Below are positions 31,881 through 45,247 of a stretch of DNA of 64,000 nucleotides, in pieces. The position numbers and the translations under genes are program-made. Source of the DNA: Artemisia argyi (Eukaryota > Streptophyta > Magnoliopsida > Asterales > Asteraceae); assembly GCA_030686995.1 (NCBI GenBank), contig CM060696.1, forward strand, positions 11,266,487 to 11,330,486, given 5' to 3'. The notes under the pieces are model-generated. The model had not been told where the DNA came from. It ran no database searches and saw nothing but the letters and a program-made list of their open reading frames with translations. Each line of letters begins with the position of its first letter. Positions within the stretch are counted from its first letter, which is position 1.

Positions 31881-34800
31881 TGTCACAACCCACAATTTCA
31901 GGTCATTTTTCCAAACTTCGATATTCTACTATTCACAAATTACTATTCATCGATCACTATTCATCGTTTTACTATTCATCGTTTTTTAGGTCAATTTGAC
32001 ATTCCGAGACATATTCAGAAATTTTACTATTCACTTGACACTATTCATTTCCGAGGGAAAACCACTATTCACGTGCATTACTCATGTCATCGTAAATTCA
32101 GTTTACGAGTGTTCAAATTCGCGTAACCGTATTGGTTCAGGAGCGAATTCATGCATTATTGTCAGGGATACTTCATACGGACTAGAAATAGTCTGCATAT
32201 CATCATTAGGGCACTTGCATACTATTCCACTCGTAGGATATCTAAATTACTACTTTTGGTACGATTAACGATCTACGTACGTTTATTTCAATAAACGCTA
32301 ATACGCGAGCTATAAATGTGTCTAACATGTCCGACACTCCCGATTATGAACCTAATACGTTTTTATACTCATTTCTATAATATAAAAACTATAATATTAA
32401 TTTACCCGGTATTTTGGAAATTTAACTAATACGTATCGTACGTTTAACTTAATAACGCCGGTTTTCACCAAAATTGAACGATAATCACCCTAACTCTCCG
32501 TACTTGTACCCGACTTATTTTTACAACTTTTATAACTTTATTACGTCCCGAATAACTTCAACAAAACTTATTTTTAACAAACCCGGTACCCGATTAAACT
32601 TTAAACCTAAACCTAACCTAACTATACTTAATTACTAACACTAATATTTACTAACTAATCACCCAACATCCCTCCCCTTTTCCCTCACCAAAACCGGCCA
32701 AGCCCCCCCCTTGGTCATCAAGTTTTAATTGCCTCACCAAACTTATTAAATGCTCACCAAACCAATTGTCCAAGTATATATTAAACTTTCTTAACCCTTT
32801 TTCATTAAAATCACTTTTTACTTCACTAGCAAAACTTTTTCTCTCATTTTCTTGGTGTTTTGGTTCGATTTGGGTTAAACAAGGAGCAAGGAGAAGAAAT
32901 TTTACAAGATCTTATTATAAACTAGTTAGTATAATCATCCTTGTTAGAGTTTTGAAATAAAAACTCAAGGATTAGTAAGCTTTTTATCATCTAAACTCTC
33001 TAAACCACCAAGTAAGTATACAAACTCATTTTTATGATTTTTACAAGTTATTATTATGTTCATATAATTTTCTTATAAGATCTTACACATGTATCAACTT
33101 GTACCACTTCATTTTTGTACATATTAACTTTGAAACCCTAGAAATGGAAACATATGAAACTCTTGTTAGACCTAGTGGTTTGATGATATTTTAGGACCCA
33201 TGACACCCTAAGAAGGTGTATGGTAGGATTAGATTAGTCTTGTGGTGTTTGAAAGTGGATTGATGGAGGATGGAACTAGTTTAGAGACTTGGAAATGATT
33301 TTTGGAACTTTTGAAATACCTACTGTCCTTATTTTAAATTCGTGGGAAAATCAGTAAGTGATGACTAAGTTTTGACCAAAGATTTAGAAAATACATTTAA
33401 AAACGAAACTTTAGGCGAAAGAATCAATTAAAACGAGTTTATAACGAAGGAGTTATGATTTTTGCAAACTTAACGACGAAAACTACTTTTCCAGAAAACT
33501 GCTTGCTGTTGGGCAGAATACGATGGGTATTTTGAAGCATTAAACGTAACCTAAAAGAGCCGAGTTGTCTAAAATATACTAGTATACACAAAGACGAATC
33601 CGTGGACATAAAGAACAAGGAAAACGGGCTTGAAACGACAAAGTTATACCCATTCTAACATCGTCAAACTATATATATATATATATGGACACAAACAAAA
33701 ATAATAACGTACGCGCTAAACGGTATATTTTCTAGTAAATATTACAAAGGACTATTTTCTTATCAAACGAATACGTATGACCCGAGAGAATACTTATACG
33801 ACTTAACGACATATTTCAAGGTTTTCAATACAAGGAATTCAACGCTAACACTTTTTAACGAGATAGTACGACAAGTTATATACTCCTATATAAGGACTTA
33901 TTTTCCTAAGTATGGAAACCATTTTTCTACGACGATAACTAGTATTTTCAAATTACGAGTGGTATGAGTATCATGTGCATGTGCATTCATTTCATTACGG
34001 CTTGATCTAAGTTAGATCATGGTTATTCATTTAGGTTGCGGCTAGTACTCGCGCCTCATTGTCCCGACTACTTTCACCTCATTGCACCATCTTTGTACCA
34101 TTACTTCGAGGTGAGTTTTCATAGCCCCGTTTTAATTCTATATTTTTGATTTCAAATCCCACGGGGGAGAATACATTGCATTACTTATTTTCGTGTACAT
34201 GCCTAAGTATAAAATTCATACATTGCTTAAGTTGCCTAATTACCACGTCTTGATAAGTCCCCTTATTATATCATGGACCGTTAATTTCTAGTACTAAGCG
34301 GGAGTGAGTGGATAGATCTATCGAGGGTGACGCCTCCATTCGTGTTTGGGTTGCTCCAAATGGAACAAATGCATTTCATGTCTTTATTATTCGAGTGCCT
34401 GGTAAACACTCATTGGGGCAAAGTATCGTCTAGCTTCGGGGTCATGAGCTTAAGAGCCAATGTATATACTTTCCGGACATCCTAATTCATGGCAATACTT
34501 ATGGCATTTATACACTTGATTTTACTTATAAACCTATGATTATTCACCAACTTTATGTTGACCGTTTTCGCAATGTATTTCTCAGGTATCTAAGGCATTT
34601 CTCATGGCATTGCATGGAGTCACTTTGTGTATCAAGGCTGACGCGTCACTTTTGGATTTCATGCACTTTGAACTATCGTTTGATTGTACTAAACTTGTTT
34701 CTTCAAACCTTTTCTAACTTTGGGACCTATGTTTTATAACTTTGATATTTTGAATGAATCAAACGATGTATTTTATAAACGACACTTTAGGTCGTTCAAT

Positions 34801-34882
34801 ATTTCCTTGCTTGTGTGCTATGATCCGTTACACCCTCAGGTATTCCATTCCGCTGCCATTCAGGTATTTTGGGGGTGTGACA
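31881..34882 (+). repeat. 5' LTR of element D (3002 bp)
   Basis: Starts TGTCACA and ends TGTGACA (seven-base inverted ends). Seven ACTATTCA motifs lie within 31924-32075. Two plausible TATA boxes: CTATAAATG near 32309 and CCTATATAAGG near 33886. No gene. Confidence 0.97.
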
Positions 34883-34885
34883 GAT

Positions 34886-34897
34886 TGGTACCAGAGC
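34886..34897 (+). other. Primer binding site of element D
   Basis: TGGTACCAGAGC, one mismatch from the initiator tRNA-Met site TGGTATCAGAGC, three bases after the LTR. Confidence 0.85.
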
Positions 34898-35051
34898 TAA
34901 GGTTATAGCGAACTAGGTTGCATCATTGACCCTAGACTATAACCACACCATCATAGCATATCATCATTTCATCATAAGTGCATATTTACTTATTTCTGGT
35001 GATGCCATATTACGAGTCATTTATTTATTTCACCTTGATTATCACAGAGTT

Positions 35052-35996
35052 ATGTCTTCGTATCCCGACACTGTCATACTTTACACCATATCAGATTCTG
35101 ATGATGAGGGCTCTGTGTCCTCCACTGCTGTTTCACCACTTGTTTCTCCTACACCTGAGTTGCCACTTTTGACGTCAGATGATGATACCGAACCTTTCGA
35201 GGAGGAGGAGACGGCTCCTACTCCCCATGTCCATCCTACTATACCTACTGACATACCATCATCCCCTACTACTACTATCCATTCAGAGCCGAGACTTATG
35301 TTTCCTAGGGAGAAGACTGTTCAGGGCCCTAGGAAGAGGGTTCGTATTTCTACATCTACTTATAGGAGTCTCCCTAGTCCTACTGTGCCTACACCACCAC
35401 CACCAGCCTTACCCACTACTACTCCTATGCCTACCTCACTCTTGCCGCTCAGGAAGCGTGCAAGGCTTACCACTCCAGATTCACCTACCACTGAGACTGA
35501 TGACTTTTCACCACCACCAGAGTACCACATAGGTGAGAGTTCTAAAGCTGCTGCGGCTAGGAGCCCTACAGCCGTCACTTTAGAGGATCAGATGGGTGCT
35601 CAGCAGGAGCAAGTAGATAGGTTGGGGTATCGAGTTGATGAGATCATTACCACTCGACTTGAGACTGTTGAGGAGCAGGTTGAGGATTTGGTTCAGGGCA
35701 GAGTTAGTATTGATGTGTCTTACCATGGACTCGAGGCACGATAGTTGAGGCATCAGGAGGAGATTGAGCTACTTAGGGGTGAGTTACCTGAGATTCGAGA
35801 TAGAGCTCAGGCGACACAGGAGACCCAGTGGGAGCAGGTAGATGAGTTGACACTGCTTCGAGAGAGGGTAGTTGTTTTGGAGCGTAGGGATGCTTCTTCT
35901 CGGTTACGACTTGAGCATCTTGAGGAGATTGTGGTGGCGATGGATCGTGAGATTCGCCGCTTGAGGGGAGAGCCTGGACCATCTAGAGCACCGTGA
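35052..35996 (+). pseudogene. Pre-gag ORF of element D, split by one stop
   Basis: Start chosen at ATG 35052 (MSSYPDTVILYT), because the longer open frame begins in the leader. One frame continues to 35996 through TAG at 35742-35744. The product is Ser/Thr/Pro-rich with acidic patches, has RKRAR and a GESSKAAAARS motif, and ends in a long coiled-coil (EEIELLRGELPEIRDRAQ). I associate this layout with an ORF upstream of gag in Asteraceae Tekay elements. Role unknown. The stop would truncate the coiled-coil; whether it is read through is not known. Confidence 0.6.
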
Positions 35997-36252
35997 GGAG
36001 CCTAGACGTAGACTGGTATTATATATTAGCTTGTATTATTTTCCTAGTCCCGGGATGTGGGACATAGTTCAAGAACTTATAATCTTTTGATTGTTGTACA
36101 AACAAATATTATCAAGTGCGACTCTACTATGTGGAAATGTTGTGCTATATATTATATCGGTCCATGTAGACCGAAATTTTCATGTATTATATTCATGTGT
36201 TGTGATTATATTTATGATGTTTCGTGGTTGCTCTTTATCATTGTATTTATCC

Positions 36253-36378
36253 AGGTTGTGGTTGTATATATACGTGTCGTGGTTGTATTCGTACATGTTG
36301 TGCTTGTATCGACACAGGTTGTGGTTGTATATATACATGTTGTGGTTGTATTCGTACATGTTGTGGGTGTATATCTTT
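36253..36378 (+). repeat. Six 21-bp tandem repeats upstream of gag-pol (element D)
   Basis: Units of the type TTGTGGTTGTATNNNTAC start at 36253, 36274, 36295, 36316, 36337 and 36358. Units 1-3 correspond to 4-6, giving a 63-bp higher-order repeat. They end 65 bases before the gag-pol ATG. Confidence 0.75.
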
Positions 36379-36442
36379 GGTACGATGACTATTTCTATTA
36401 TGATTTTTCTCATGGTTATTTCCATTGTGATTTATCAGAAGT

Positions 36443-39400
36443 ATGGCACCAAGGAAGAGTAAGACTGCACCAGAAACGTCCGCTATGACTCAAGCCGCTA
36501 TCCGCAAGTTGGTCAGGGATAGTATTGCAGAAGCTCTGGAGGTTGAGAGAGCTGAGGTTGCTGCAAGGGCTGCTGAGGTTGCTTCTAATACGGAAGTCGT
36601 TGAACCACCCACTGCTAGGCGTGGATGTACATGGAAAGATTTCAAGATTAGTGATCCCGTCAAATTCAAGGGTACTGAAGGAGCGATTGCTTTAATTCGC
36701 TGGTTTGAAAAGACTGAGAATGTTTTTCTCATGTGTGAATGCCCGGAAGTTAGCAAGGTGAAGTTTGCTACAGGTATGCTTCTTGATGAAGCTATGTCTT
36801 GGTGGAATTCGTATGCTCAGCCGATTGGTATGGAAAATGCTCACAAACTCACTTGGGATCAATTCAAGAAACTGATGACAAAGAAGTTTTGCCCTCGTAC
36901 CGAGGTGCAAAAGATGGAAACGGAATTTTATGAGCTTGTGACTAAAGGCGATGATATTGAGACTTACATCAGGAAGTTTCAAGAGTTGGCTGTACTGTGT
37001 CCAAATATGGTTCCCGATGATGAGAAAAAGATGGAAAACTTTGTTGGTGGATTGCCTGAAAGTATTCGAGGTGATGTGATTTCTTTTGATCCTCAATCAA
37101 TGGAAGAGGCTATTCGTATAACTCAGAAACTCATGGTCCAAGTGGTCAAAGGGAAGGCTACTGTCAACAACAATAACCGTTCAAACAACACCAACTACAC
37201 CAACACTCGGAACAACAACAACTATAACAACAATCGGAACCGCAACTATCCCAATAACCGAAACAACAATAACAACAACAACAAGAGGAGGTTTGATTAC
37301 AACCAAGGTGGATTCGCTGTTCAGCCGCCACCTAAGAGACAGGAAGTAGCAAAGGTTTATGCTGCAGGACCAAATGACAGAAAAGGTTACACTGGTAACC
37401 TACCTAAGTGCGAAAGGTATCAGAAGCATCATAACCCAGGTCGTTGTCCAGATATTTGTGGCAATTGCAAGAAGCTTGGTCACCACATCAAAGATTGTAG
37501 ATTTCCAATCGTGGGTGACAATCAGAAACCACCGGTAACATGTTTTGGATGTGGAGAACTTGGACACTTTAAGAATGAGTGCCCGAAGAGGAAGAATCAA
37601 GGAACAGGAAACCAAAATGGAATGGCTCGAGGAAGAGCTTATGTCATGGGAGGAGACGATATCAAAGAAGACCCGAATGTTGTTGCGGGTACGTTCCTCG
37701 TTAATAATCGTTATGCATCCATTTTATTTGATTCAGGAGCGGATAGAAGTTTTGTGTCTATTGCATTTGCACCTTTGCTTAACATAGAACCGACCCCATT
37801 AGACATTTCCTATATCGTTGAATTAGCCGATGGATCTTTAGTTAACACCAACACCATTGTTCGTGGTTGCACCATAAATTTCCTAAACCATCCATTCAAT
37901 ATAGACCTTATGCCTGTAGAACTTGGAAGTTTCGACGTTGTGATCGGTATGGATTGGTTATCTCGGCATCGAGCGAGAATTATTTGTGATGAGAAAGTTG
38001 TTCACCTTCCTTATAACGGTGAAACTTTGGTTGTTCGCGGAGAGCGAAGTGGAACTAGACTCAGTATAATATCGTGCATTAAAACCGAGAAGTACATAAA
38101 GAAGGGTTGTTATGCATTTTTGGCTCACATCACGGAGAAGAAGTCGGATGAGAAACGACTTGAAGATGTGCCAATTGTTAAGGAATTTCAAGAAGTTTTT
38201 CCGGAAGAATTGCCAGGACTTCCGCCTACACGACAAGTTGAGTTTCAAATTGAATTAGTGCCAGGAGCTGCACCGATTGCACGAGCACCGTATAGACTTG
38301 CACCTTCGGAAATGCAAGAATTGTCGAATCAATTACAAGAACTTTTGGACAAAGGATTCATTAGACCGAGTTCCTCGCCTTGGGGAGCACCAGTTTTGTT
38401 TGTGAAGAAGAAGGACGGAACTTTCAGAATGTGCATCGACTATCGTGAGCTGAACAAGTTAACGATTAAGAACCGTTATCCACTCCCCAGAATTGACGAC
38501 TTGTTCGACCAGTTACAAGGTTCTAGTTTTTATTCCAAGATTGATTTAAGATCCGGTTACCATCAACTTAAAGTTCGGGAAGAGGATATCCCGAAGACGG
38601 CATTTAGAACACGCTACGGTCATTATGAGTTTCAAGTGATGCCTTTTGGATTAACTAACGCACCTGCGGTATTTATGGATCTCATGAATAGGGTGTGCAA
38701 ACCGTATCTCGATAAGTTTGTGATCGTATTCATTGACGATATCTTGATTTATTCCAAGAGTAAGGAAGAGCACGAAGAACACCTCAGAACAATCCTGGAA
38801 CTACTCAAGAAGGAGCAATTGTATGCCAAATTTTCTAAGTGTGATTTTTGGATACGTAGAGTTCAATTTCTTGGTCACGTCATTGATAGCCAAGGTTTAC
38901 AAGTCGACCCGGCAAAGATTGAGGCAGTTAAGGATTGGGCTACGCCCAAGTCTCCTACGGAAATTCGTCAATTCCTAGGACTTGCCGGATATTACAGAAG
39001 GTTTATTGAAGGGTTTTCTAAGATAGCGAAGCCGTTGACGAAACTGACACAAAAGAATGAGAAGTACGAGTGGGGAGAAAAACAAGAGTCCGCATTTCAA
39101 TTATTGAAACAAAAGCTTTGTAGCGCACCGATTTTGTCACTACCGGAAGGTATTGAGAACTTTGTGGTATATTGCGATGCTTCGCATAAAGGACTTGGAG
39201 CTGTGCTAATGCAACACGAGAAGGTGATAGCTTATGCATCTAGACAGCTTAAGATACACGAGAAGAATTACACTACTCACGACTTGGAATTGGGTGCGGT
39301 AGTTTTTGCACTCAAGATTTGGAGACACTACCTTTATGGTACTAAGTGTGTAATTTTTACCGACCACAAGAGCCTACAGCATATACTCGATCAGAAGGAA

Positions 39401-41026
39401 CTTAATATGAGACAACGTCGTTGGCTAGAGTTGTTGAGTGATTACGATTGTGAAATCCGATATCACCCAGGGAAAGCGAATGTTGTAGCAGATGCACTTA
39501 GCCGAAAAGAACGACTCAAACCTTTGAGAGTCAGGTCATTGGGAATGACTATCATTTCGCCATTACCATCGAAAATTCTAGAAGCTCAGATTGAGGCTCT
39601 CAAGGAAGGAAACCGACCGCATGAAAAACTTTATGGTATGCCAGAAAGCGAAAATGGCTTTGTAAAGAGATCAGATGGAGTGTTATGCTTCAAGGACCGA
39701 AGTTGGATACCACTCTATGGTGGAGTGCGAGAATTGATTATGCATGAATCACACAAGTCGAAGTACTCTATTCATCCAGGTTCTGATAAGATGTATCAGG
39801 ATCTCAAAAAGCTTTATTGGTGGCCGAATATGAAGGCAGAAATAGCTATGTACGTCAGCAAATGTCTTACTTGTGCTAAAGTGAAAGCCGAGTACCAGAA
39901 ACCGTCAGGGTTACTTCAACAACCGGAGATTCCACAATGGAAGTGGGAACGTATTGCTATGGACTTTGTCACTAAACTTCCAAAGACGTCAGGAGGTTTC
40001 GATGCTATTTGGGTAATTATCGATCAACTTACCAAATCAGCTCATTTCATACCCATTAGAGAGACTTATTCGATGGAACAACTTGCCAGACTTTATGTCA
40101 AGGAAATAGTCTCAAGACACGGTGCACCAGTTTCCATCATTTCCGACAGAGATAGTCGTTTTACTTCGAACTTTTGGCGGTCATTACAAGATTCTTTTGG
40201 ATCTCAGTTAGACATGAGCACTGCTTACCATCCTCAGACCGATGGTCAGAGCGAGAGGACTATACAAACACTTGAGGACATGCTTAGAGCATGTGTGATT
40301 GACTTTGGAAATGGTTGGGCTAACCATTTGCCATTAATCGAGTTTTCATACAACAACAGTTACCATTCGAGCATTAAGGTTGCACCATTTGAGGCACTTT
40401 ATGGTCGTAAGTGTAGATCTCCAGTTTGTTGGGCCGAAGTCGGTGAAGTACAATGTACTGGCCCGGAGATGGTACAAGAAACAACAGAAAAGATAATTCA
40501 AATTCGAGAGAGACTCGAAACTGCTAGAAGTCGACAGAAAAGCTACGCCGATGTTCGACGCAAACCATTGGAATTTCAGATCGGAGACAAAGTTATGTTG
40601 AAAGTCTCGCCTTGGAAAGGCGTAATACGATTTGGAAAACGCGGGAAGTTGAACCCGAGATACATTGGACCATTCAAGATCCTGGAAAGGATTGGTCCGG
40701 TTGCTTACAAGCTTGAACTTCCATCAGAACTTAGCAACGTACATAACACGTTTCATGTTTCGAACCTTAAGAAATGTCTTTCGGACGAGTCTGCCATTTT
40801 ACCATTAGAAGAAATACAACTTGATGACAAGCTTAACTTTGTGGAAGAACCAGTTGAAATCATGGATCGCGAGATCAAACAGTTGAAACAAAGTCGAATT
40901 CCGATCGTGAAGGTTCGTTGGAATTCTCGAAGAGGACCCGAGTTTACTTGGGAACGAGAAGACCAAATGCGACGCAAGTATCCACAACTTTTCACCGAGC
41001 CTAGTACCGAGACCAACACTGACTGA
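36443..41026 (+). CDS. Gag-pol polyprotein of element D (Tekay-like chromovirus)
   Basis: 1527 codons, no interruption. Capsid-type gag about residues 64-230 ([16 protein letters not shown]). Asn-rich linker 241-280. Two zinc knuckles: C339-C342-H347-C352 and C367-C370-H375-C380. Protease Asp-Ser-Gly-Ala at 430-433. Reverse transcriptase about 610-800 with FIDD at 763-766. RNase H with D912, E949, D974 and D1017. Integrase with H1104, H1111, C1141, C1144 and catalytic D1174, D1235, E1271 (35 residues between the last two). Chromodomain-like C terminus 1465-1517 ([19 protein letters not shown]), which in this clade targets chromatin. All catalytic residues that I can check are present, so the product should be functional. 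ATG 36443 is the first in frame after the 21-bp repeats. Confidence 0.97.
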   Translation: MAPRKSKTAPETSAMTQAAIRKLVRDSIAEALEVERAEVAARAAEVASNTEVVEPPTARRGCTWKDFKISDPVKFKGTEGAIALIRWFEKTENVFLMCECPEVSKVKFATGMLLDEAMSWWNSYAQPIGMENAHKLTWDQFKKLMTKKFCPRTEVQKMETEFYELVTKGDDIETYIRKFQELAVLCPNMVPDDEKKMENFVGGLPESIRGDVISFDPQSMEEAIRITQKLMVQVVKGKATVNNNNRSNNTNYTNTRNNNNYNNNRNRNYPNNRNNNNNNNKRRFDYNQGGFAVQPPPKRQEVAKVYAAGPNDRKGYTGNLPKCERYQKHHNPGRCPDICGNCKKLGHHIKDCRFPIVGDNQKPPVTCFGCGELGHFKNECPKRKNQGTGNQNGMARGRAYVMGGDDIKEDPNVVAGTFLVNNRYASILFDSGADRSFVSIAFAPLLNIEPTPLDISYIVELADGSLVNTNTIVRGCTINFLNHPFNIDLMPVELGSFDVVIGMDWLSRHRARIICDEKVVHLPYNGETLVVRGERSGTRLSIISCIKTEKYIKKGCYAFLAHITEKKSDEKRLEDVPIVKEFQEVFPEELPGLPPTRQVEFQIELVPGAAPIARAPYRLAPSEMQELSNQLQELLDKGFIRPSSSPWGAPVLFVKKKDGTFRMCIDYRELNKLTIKNRYPLPRIDDLFDQLQGSSFYSKIDLRSGYHQLKVREEDIPKTAFRTRYGHYEFQVMPFGLTNAPAVFMDLMNRVCKPYLDKFVIVFIDDILIYSKSKEEHEEHLRTILELLKKEQLYAKFSKCDFWIRRVQFLGHVIDSQGLQVDPAKIEAVKDWATPKSPTEIRQFLGLAGYYRRFIEGFSKIAKPLTKLTQKNEKYEWGEKQESAFQLLKQKLCSAPILSLPEGIENFVVYCDASHKGLGAVLMQHEKVIAYASRQLKIHEKNYTTHDLELGAVVFALKIWRHYLYGTKCVIFTDHKSLQHILDQKELNMRQRRWLELLSDYDCEIRYHPGKANVVADALSRKERLKPLRVRSLGMTIISPLPSKILEAQIEALKEGNRPHEKLYGMPESENGFVKRSDGVLCFKDRSWIPLYGGVRELIMHESHKSKYSIHPGSDKMYQDLKKLYWWPNMKAEIAMYVSKCLTCAKVKAEYQKPSGLLQQPEIPQWKWERIAMDFVTKLPKTSGGFDAIWVIIDQLTKSAHFIPIRETYSMEQLARLYVKEIVSRHGAPVSIISDRDSRFTSNFWRSLQDSFGSQLDMSTAYHPQTDGQSERTIQTLEDMLRACVIDFGNGWANHLPLIEFSYNNSYHSSIKVAPFEALYGRKCRSPVCWAEVGEVQCTGPEMVQETTEKIIQIRERLETARSRQKSYADVRRKPLEFQIGDKVMLKVSPWKGVIRFGKRGKLNPRYIGPFKILERIGPVAYKLELPSELSNVHNTFHVSNLKKCLSDESAILPLEEIQLDDKLNFVEEPVEIMDREIKQLKQSRIPIVKVRWNSRRGPEFTWEREDQMRRKYPQLFTEPSTETNTD

Positions 41027-41060
41027 ATTCAGGGACTGAATTCCTTTTTGGATGGGCGAC

Positions 41061-44000
41061 TGTCACAACCCACAATTTCAGGTCATTTTTCCAAACTTCG
41101 ATATTCTACTATTCACAAATTACTATTCATCGATCACTATTCATCGTTTTACTATTCATCGTTTTTGAGGTCAATTTGACATTCCGAGACATATTCAGAA
41201 ATTTTACTATTCACTTGACACTATTCATTTCCGAGGGAAAACCACTATTCACGTGCATTACTCATGTCATCGTAAATTCAGTTTACGAGTGTTCAAATTC
41301 GCGTAACCGTATTGGTTCAGGAGCGAATTCATGCATTATTGTCAGGGACACTTCATACGGACTAGAAATAGTCTGCATATCATCATTAGGGCACTTGCAT
41401 ACTATTCCACTCGTACGATATCTAAATTACTACTTTTGGTACGATTAACGATCTACGTACGTTTATTTCAATAAACGCTAATACGCGAGCTATAAATGTG
41501 TCTAACATGTCCGACACTCCCGATTATGAACCTAATACGTTTTTATACTCATTTCTATAATATAAAAACTATAATATTAATTTACCCGGTATTTTGGAAA
41601 TTTAACTAATACGTATCGTACGTTTAACTTAATAACGCCGGTTTTCACCAAAATTGAACGATAATCACCCTAACTCTCCGTACTTGTACCCGACTTATTT
41701 TTACAACTTTTATAACTTTATTACGTCCCGAATAACTTCAACAAAACTTATTTTTAACAAACCCGGTACCCGATTAAACTTTAAACCTAAACCTAACCTA
41801 ACTATACTTAATTACTAACACTAATATTTACTAACTAATCACCCAACATCCCTCCCCTTTTCCCTCACCAAAACCGGCCAAGCCCCCCCCTTGGTCATCA
41901 AGTTTTAATTGCCTCACCAAACTTATTAAATGCTCACCAAACCAATTGTCCAAGTATATATTAAACTTTCTTAACCCTTTTTCATTAAAATCACTTTTTA
42001 CTTCACTAGCAAAACTTTTTCTCTCATTTTCTTGGTGTTTTGGTTCGATTTGGGTTAAACAAGGAGCAAGGAGAAGAAATTTTACAAGATCTTATTATAA
42101 ACTAGTTAGTATAATCATCCTTGTTAGAGTTTTGAAATAAAAACTCAAGGATTAGTAAGCTTTTTATCATCTAAACTCTCTAAACCACCAAGTAAGTATA
42201 CAAACTCATTTTTATGATTTTTACAAGTTATTATTATGTTCATATAATTTTCTTATAAGATCTTACACATGTATCAACTTGTACCACTTCATTTTTGTAC
42301 ATATTAACTTTGAAACCCTAGAAATGGAAACATATGAAACTCTTGTTAGACCTAGTGGTTTGATGATATTTTAGGACCCATGACACCCTAAGAAGGTGTA
42401 TGGTAGGATTAGATTAGTCTTGTGGTGTTTGAAAGTGGATTGATGGAGGATGGAACTAGTTTAGAGACTTGGAAATGATTTTTGGAACTTTTGAAATACC
42501 TACTGTCCTTATTTTAAATTCGTGGGAAAATCAGTAAGTGATGACTAAGTTTTGACCAAAGATTTAGAAAATACATTTAAAAACGAAACTTTAGGCGAAA
42601 GAATCAATTAAAACGAGTTTATAACGAAGGAGTTATGATTTTTGCAAACTTAACGACGAAAACTACTTTTCCAGAAAACTGCTTGCTGTTGGGCAGAATA
42701 CGATGGGTATTTTGAAGCATTAAACGTAACCTAAAAGAGCCGAGTTGTCTAAAATATACTAGTATACACAAATACGAATCCGTGGACATAAAGAACAAGG
42801 AAAACGGGCTTGAAACGACAAAGTTATACCCATTCTAACATCGTCAAACTATATATATATATATATATGGACACAAACAAAAATAATAACGTACGCGCTA
42901 AACGGTATATTTTCTAGTAAATATTACAAAGGACTATTTTCTTATCAAACGAATACGTATGACCCGAGAGAATACTTATACGACTTAACGACATATTTCA
43001 AGGTTTTCAATACAAGGAATTCAACGCTAACACTTTTTAACGAGATAGTACGACAAGTTATATACTCCTATATAAGGACTTATTTTCCTAAGTATGGAAA
43101 CCATTTTTCTACGACGATAACTAGTATTTTCAAATTACGAGTGGTATGAGTATCATGTGCATGTGCATTCATTTCATTACGGCTTGATCTAAGTTAGATC
43201 ATGGTTATTCATTTAGGTTGCGGCTAGTACTCGCGCCTCATTGTCCCGACTACTTTCACCTCATTGCACCATCTTTGTACCATTACTTCGAGGTGAGTTT
43301 TCATAGCCCCGTTTTAATTCTATATTTTTTATTTCAAATCCCACGGGGGAGAATACATTGCATTACTTATTTTCGTGTACATGCCTAAGTATAAAATTCA
43401 TACATTGCTTAAGTTGCCTAATTACCACGTCTTGATAAGTCCCCTTATTATATCATGGACCGTTAATTTCTAGTACTAAGCGGGAGTGAGTGGATAGATC
43501 TATCGAGGGTGACGCCTCCATTCGTGTTTGGGTTGCTCCAAATGGAACGAATGCATTTCATGTCTTTATTATTCGAGTGCCTGGTAAACACTCATTGGGG
43601 CAAAGTATCGTCTAGCTTCGGGGTCATGAGCTTAAGAGCCAATGTATATACTTTCCGGACATCCTAATTCATGGCAATACTTATGGCATTTATACACTTG
43701 ATTTTACTTATAAACCTATGATTATTCACCAACTTTATGTTGACCGTTTTCGCAATGTATTTCTCAGGTATCTAAGGCATTTCTCATGGCATTGCATGGA
43801 GTCACTTTGTGTATCAAGGCTGACGCGTCACTTTTGGATTTCATGCACTTTGAACTATCGTTTGATTGTACTAAACTTGTTTCTTCAAACCTTTTCTAAC
43901 TTTGGGACCTATGTTTTATAACTTTGATATTTTGAATGAATCAAACGATGTATTTTATAAACGACACTTTAGGTCGTTCAATATTTCCTTGCTTGTGTGC

Positions 44001-44064
44001 TATGATCCGTTACACCCTCAGGTATTCCATTCCGCTGCCATTCAGGTATTTTGGGGGTGTGACA
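41061..44064 (+). repeat. 3' LTR of element D (3004 bp)
   Basis: About 99.8% identical to 31881-34882. Differences seen near 41166, 41349, 41416, 42773, 43330 and 43550, plus one extra AT in the short AT run near 42866. The sequence before it (GGATGGGCGAC) is only weakly purine-rich. Confidence 0.97.
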
Positions 44065-44069
44065 CCTAT
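44065..44069. repeat. Target site duplication of element D, right copy
   Basis: CCTAT. Confidence 0.97.
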
Positions 44070-45247
44070 CCAGCAATAAGAAGTCAAGGAGCATACAGCA
44101 AGTGACGATGAGACAATAGCTCAGATAATGCTCAATTTGGATAGACCTTCAGGTATACATATTTCTGATCCAGCACAACAAGTCTCTGAATCTTCTTCTG
44201 AATCTGAAGAATTAGATCCAAATGATAACGAAAAAGGGATCATGAAGCAGAATCAGATTAAGAAGAAAAAGAAGAAGTTTACTCTTGCACAGCTGAGAGA
44301 AATAGAGGTAGCAAAGAATGAAGAGATTACTAGAAAGCAACAAGCTGTGTATGATGCAGATTACTTGGAAGAAATAAAGAAGCCAGTTGCTGTAACAAGA
44401 AAGCCCATGACTATTGCTCAAGAAAGAAACTGGATGATTATTTTCTTGAAAAGAAGAGGATACAAGAATTTACATAAGTTAAGATATCCAGAAGTGAAAG
44501 CTCTATGGGATGAAGTACAAGAGTCTATTCAGAAAGAGTTAGAAAGTTTTGTGCTTATGGATGTTGCTAAGGGAAAGAAGTTAGAAGATATAAGGAAGGA
44601 ACAAGCTGAGAAAAGAAAGTTAAAAAGAAAGAAAGCTGTTCAAGATGATCAATTGTCAAAGAAGCTTAAAATGATACATGAAGATACAATTGATGAACTA
44701 AAGAATTATTTCAGAGTGGTTGATTTTGAGAACAAGAAAATAGAAGACTCTGGAAAGAAATCAAAGATTATTTCATTCTCTGTGGTTGAATCAAAAGAAG
44801 GGAACTATCTCATGTTCAACAGAGAAGATGAAAGCTTCACAGTGTTTAACATGCTATGGGGTGTTTTGCATATAATTGATAGAGAAGATCTATACAACTT
44901 ATACTTACAAGTGCAGACATACTATGAGAATATTAAAGCAACAGGAGTGGGATTAATCTTACTTGGAGATTTGATAACCATCTGGGAAACAGAAGAAACA
45001 AGTAATGATACTCTGTGGAATGATCAAGAAAATTGGGAGATAACAAGATGGAGATTCTATGAGTCATCAGGAGTTCATTCACTTGAGATGGAAGATGGTA
45101 CCATGATTCACATGCTAGCTGAAAGAAGATATCCTCTGATAACTTATGATCGGGATGTTGGATCATGGAATGGAGCTTGAAGATGAAACTGAAGTAGCTT
45201 TTATGGTGATTAAGCTATTTATCAGGTGGACTAAATCAGAAGAATAA
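44070..45247 (+). pseudogene. Extra ORF of element E, C-terminal part
   Basis: Continues the frame broken at 31880. TAA at 44077-44079 (probably from CAA) is followed by an open frame to 45180 (MLNLDRPSGI from 44128). Lys/Glu-rich helices with basic clusters, then a conserved-looking block (FNMLWGVLHIIDREDLYNLY, TRWRFYESSGVHSLEMEDG, IHMLAERRYPL). A one-base shift near 45150 gives a further 30 codons (MLDHGMELEDETEVAFMVIK) to TAA 45245-45247, matching the usual end of this ORF family. Function unknown. Together the two parts would encode about 940 residues. Confidence 0.7.

Larger units (their letters stand above)
31881..44064 (+). mobile_element. Element D: complete Tekay-like Ty3/gypsy chromovirus
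   Basis: 12.18 kb with LTRs of 3002 and 3004 bp, target duplication CCTAT, Met-type primer site, a pre-gag ORF and an uninterrupted 1527-codon gag-pol with a C-terminal chromodomain. The LTRs differ by about six substitutions and one (AT) unit by eye (about 0.2%), so insertion was recent. It is the only element in the window that looks autonomous. Confidence 0.97.

Noticed and set aside
36253..36378. CRISPR-like array (regular 21-bp repeats)
   Set aside because: No distinct spacers, plant retroelement context; it is a tandem repeat.
36057..36488. 143-codon Val/Tyr-rich ORF overlapping the start of gag-pol in D
   Set aside because: Product of the 21-bp tandem repeats read in one frame; overlaps the real gag-pol start.
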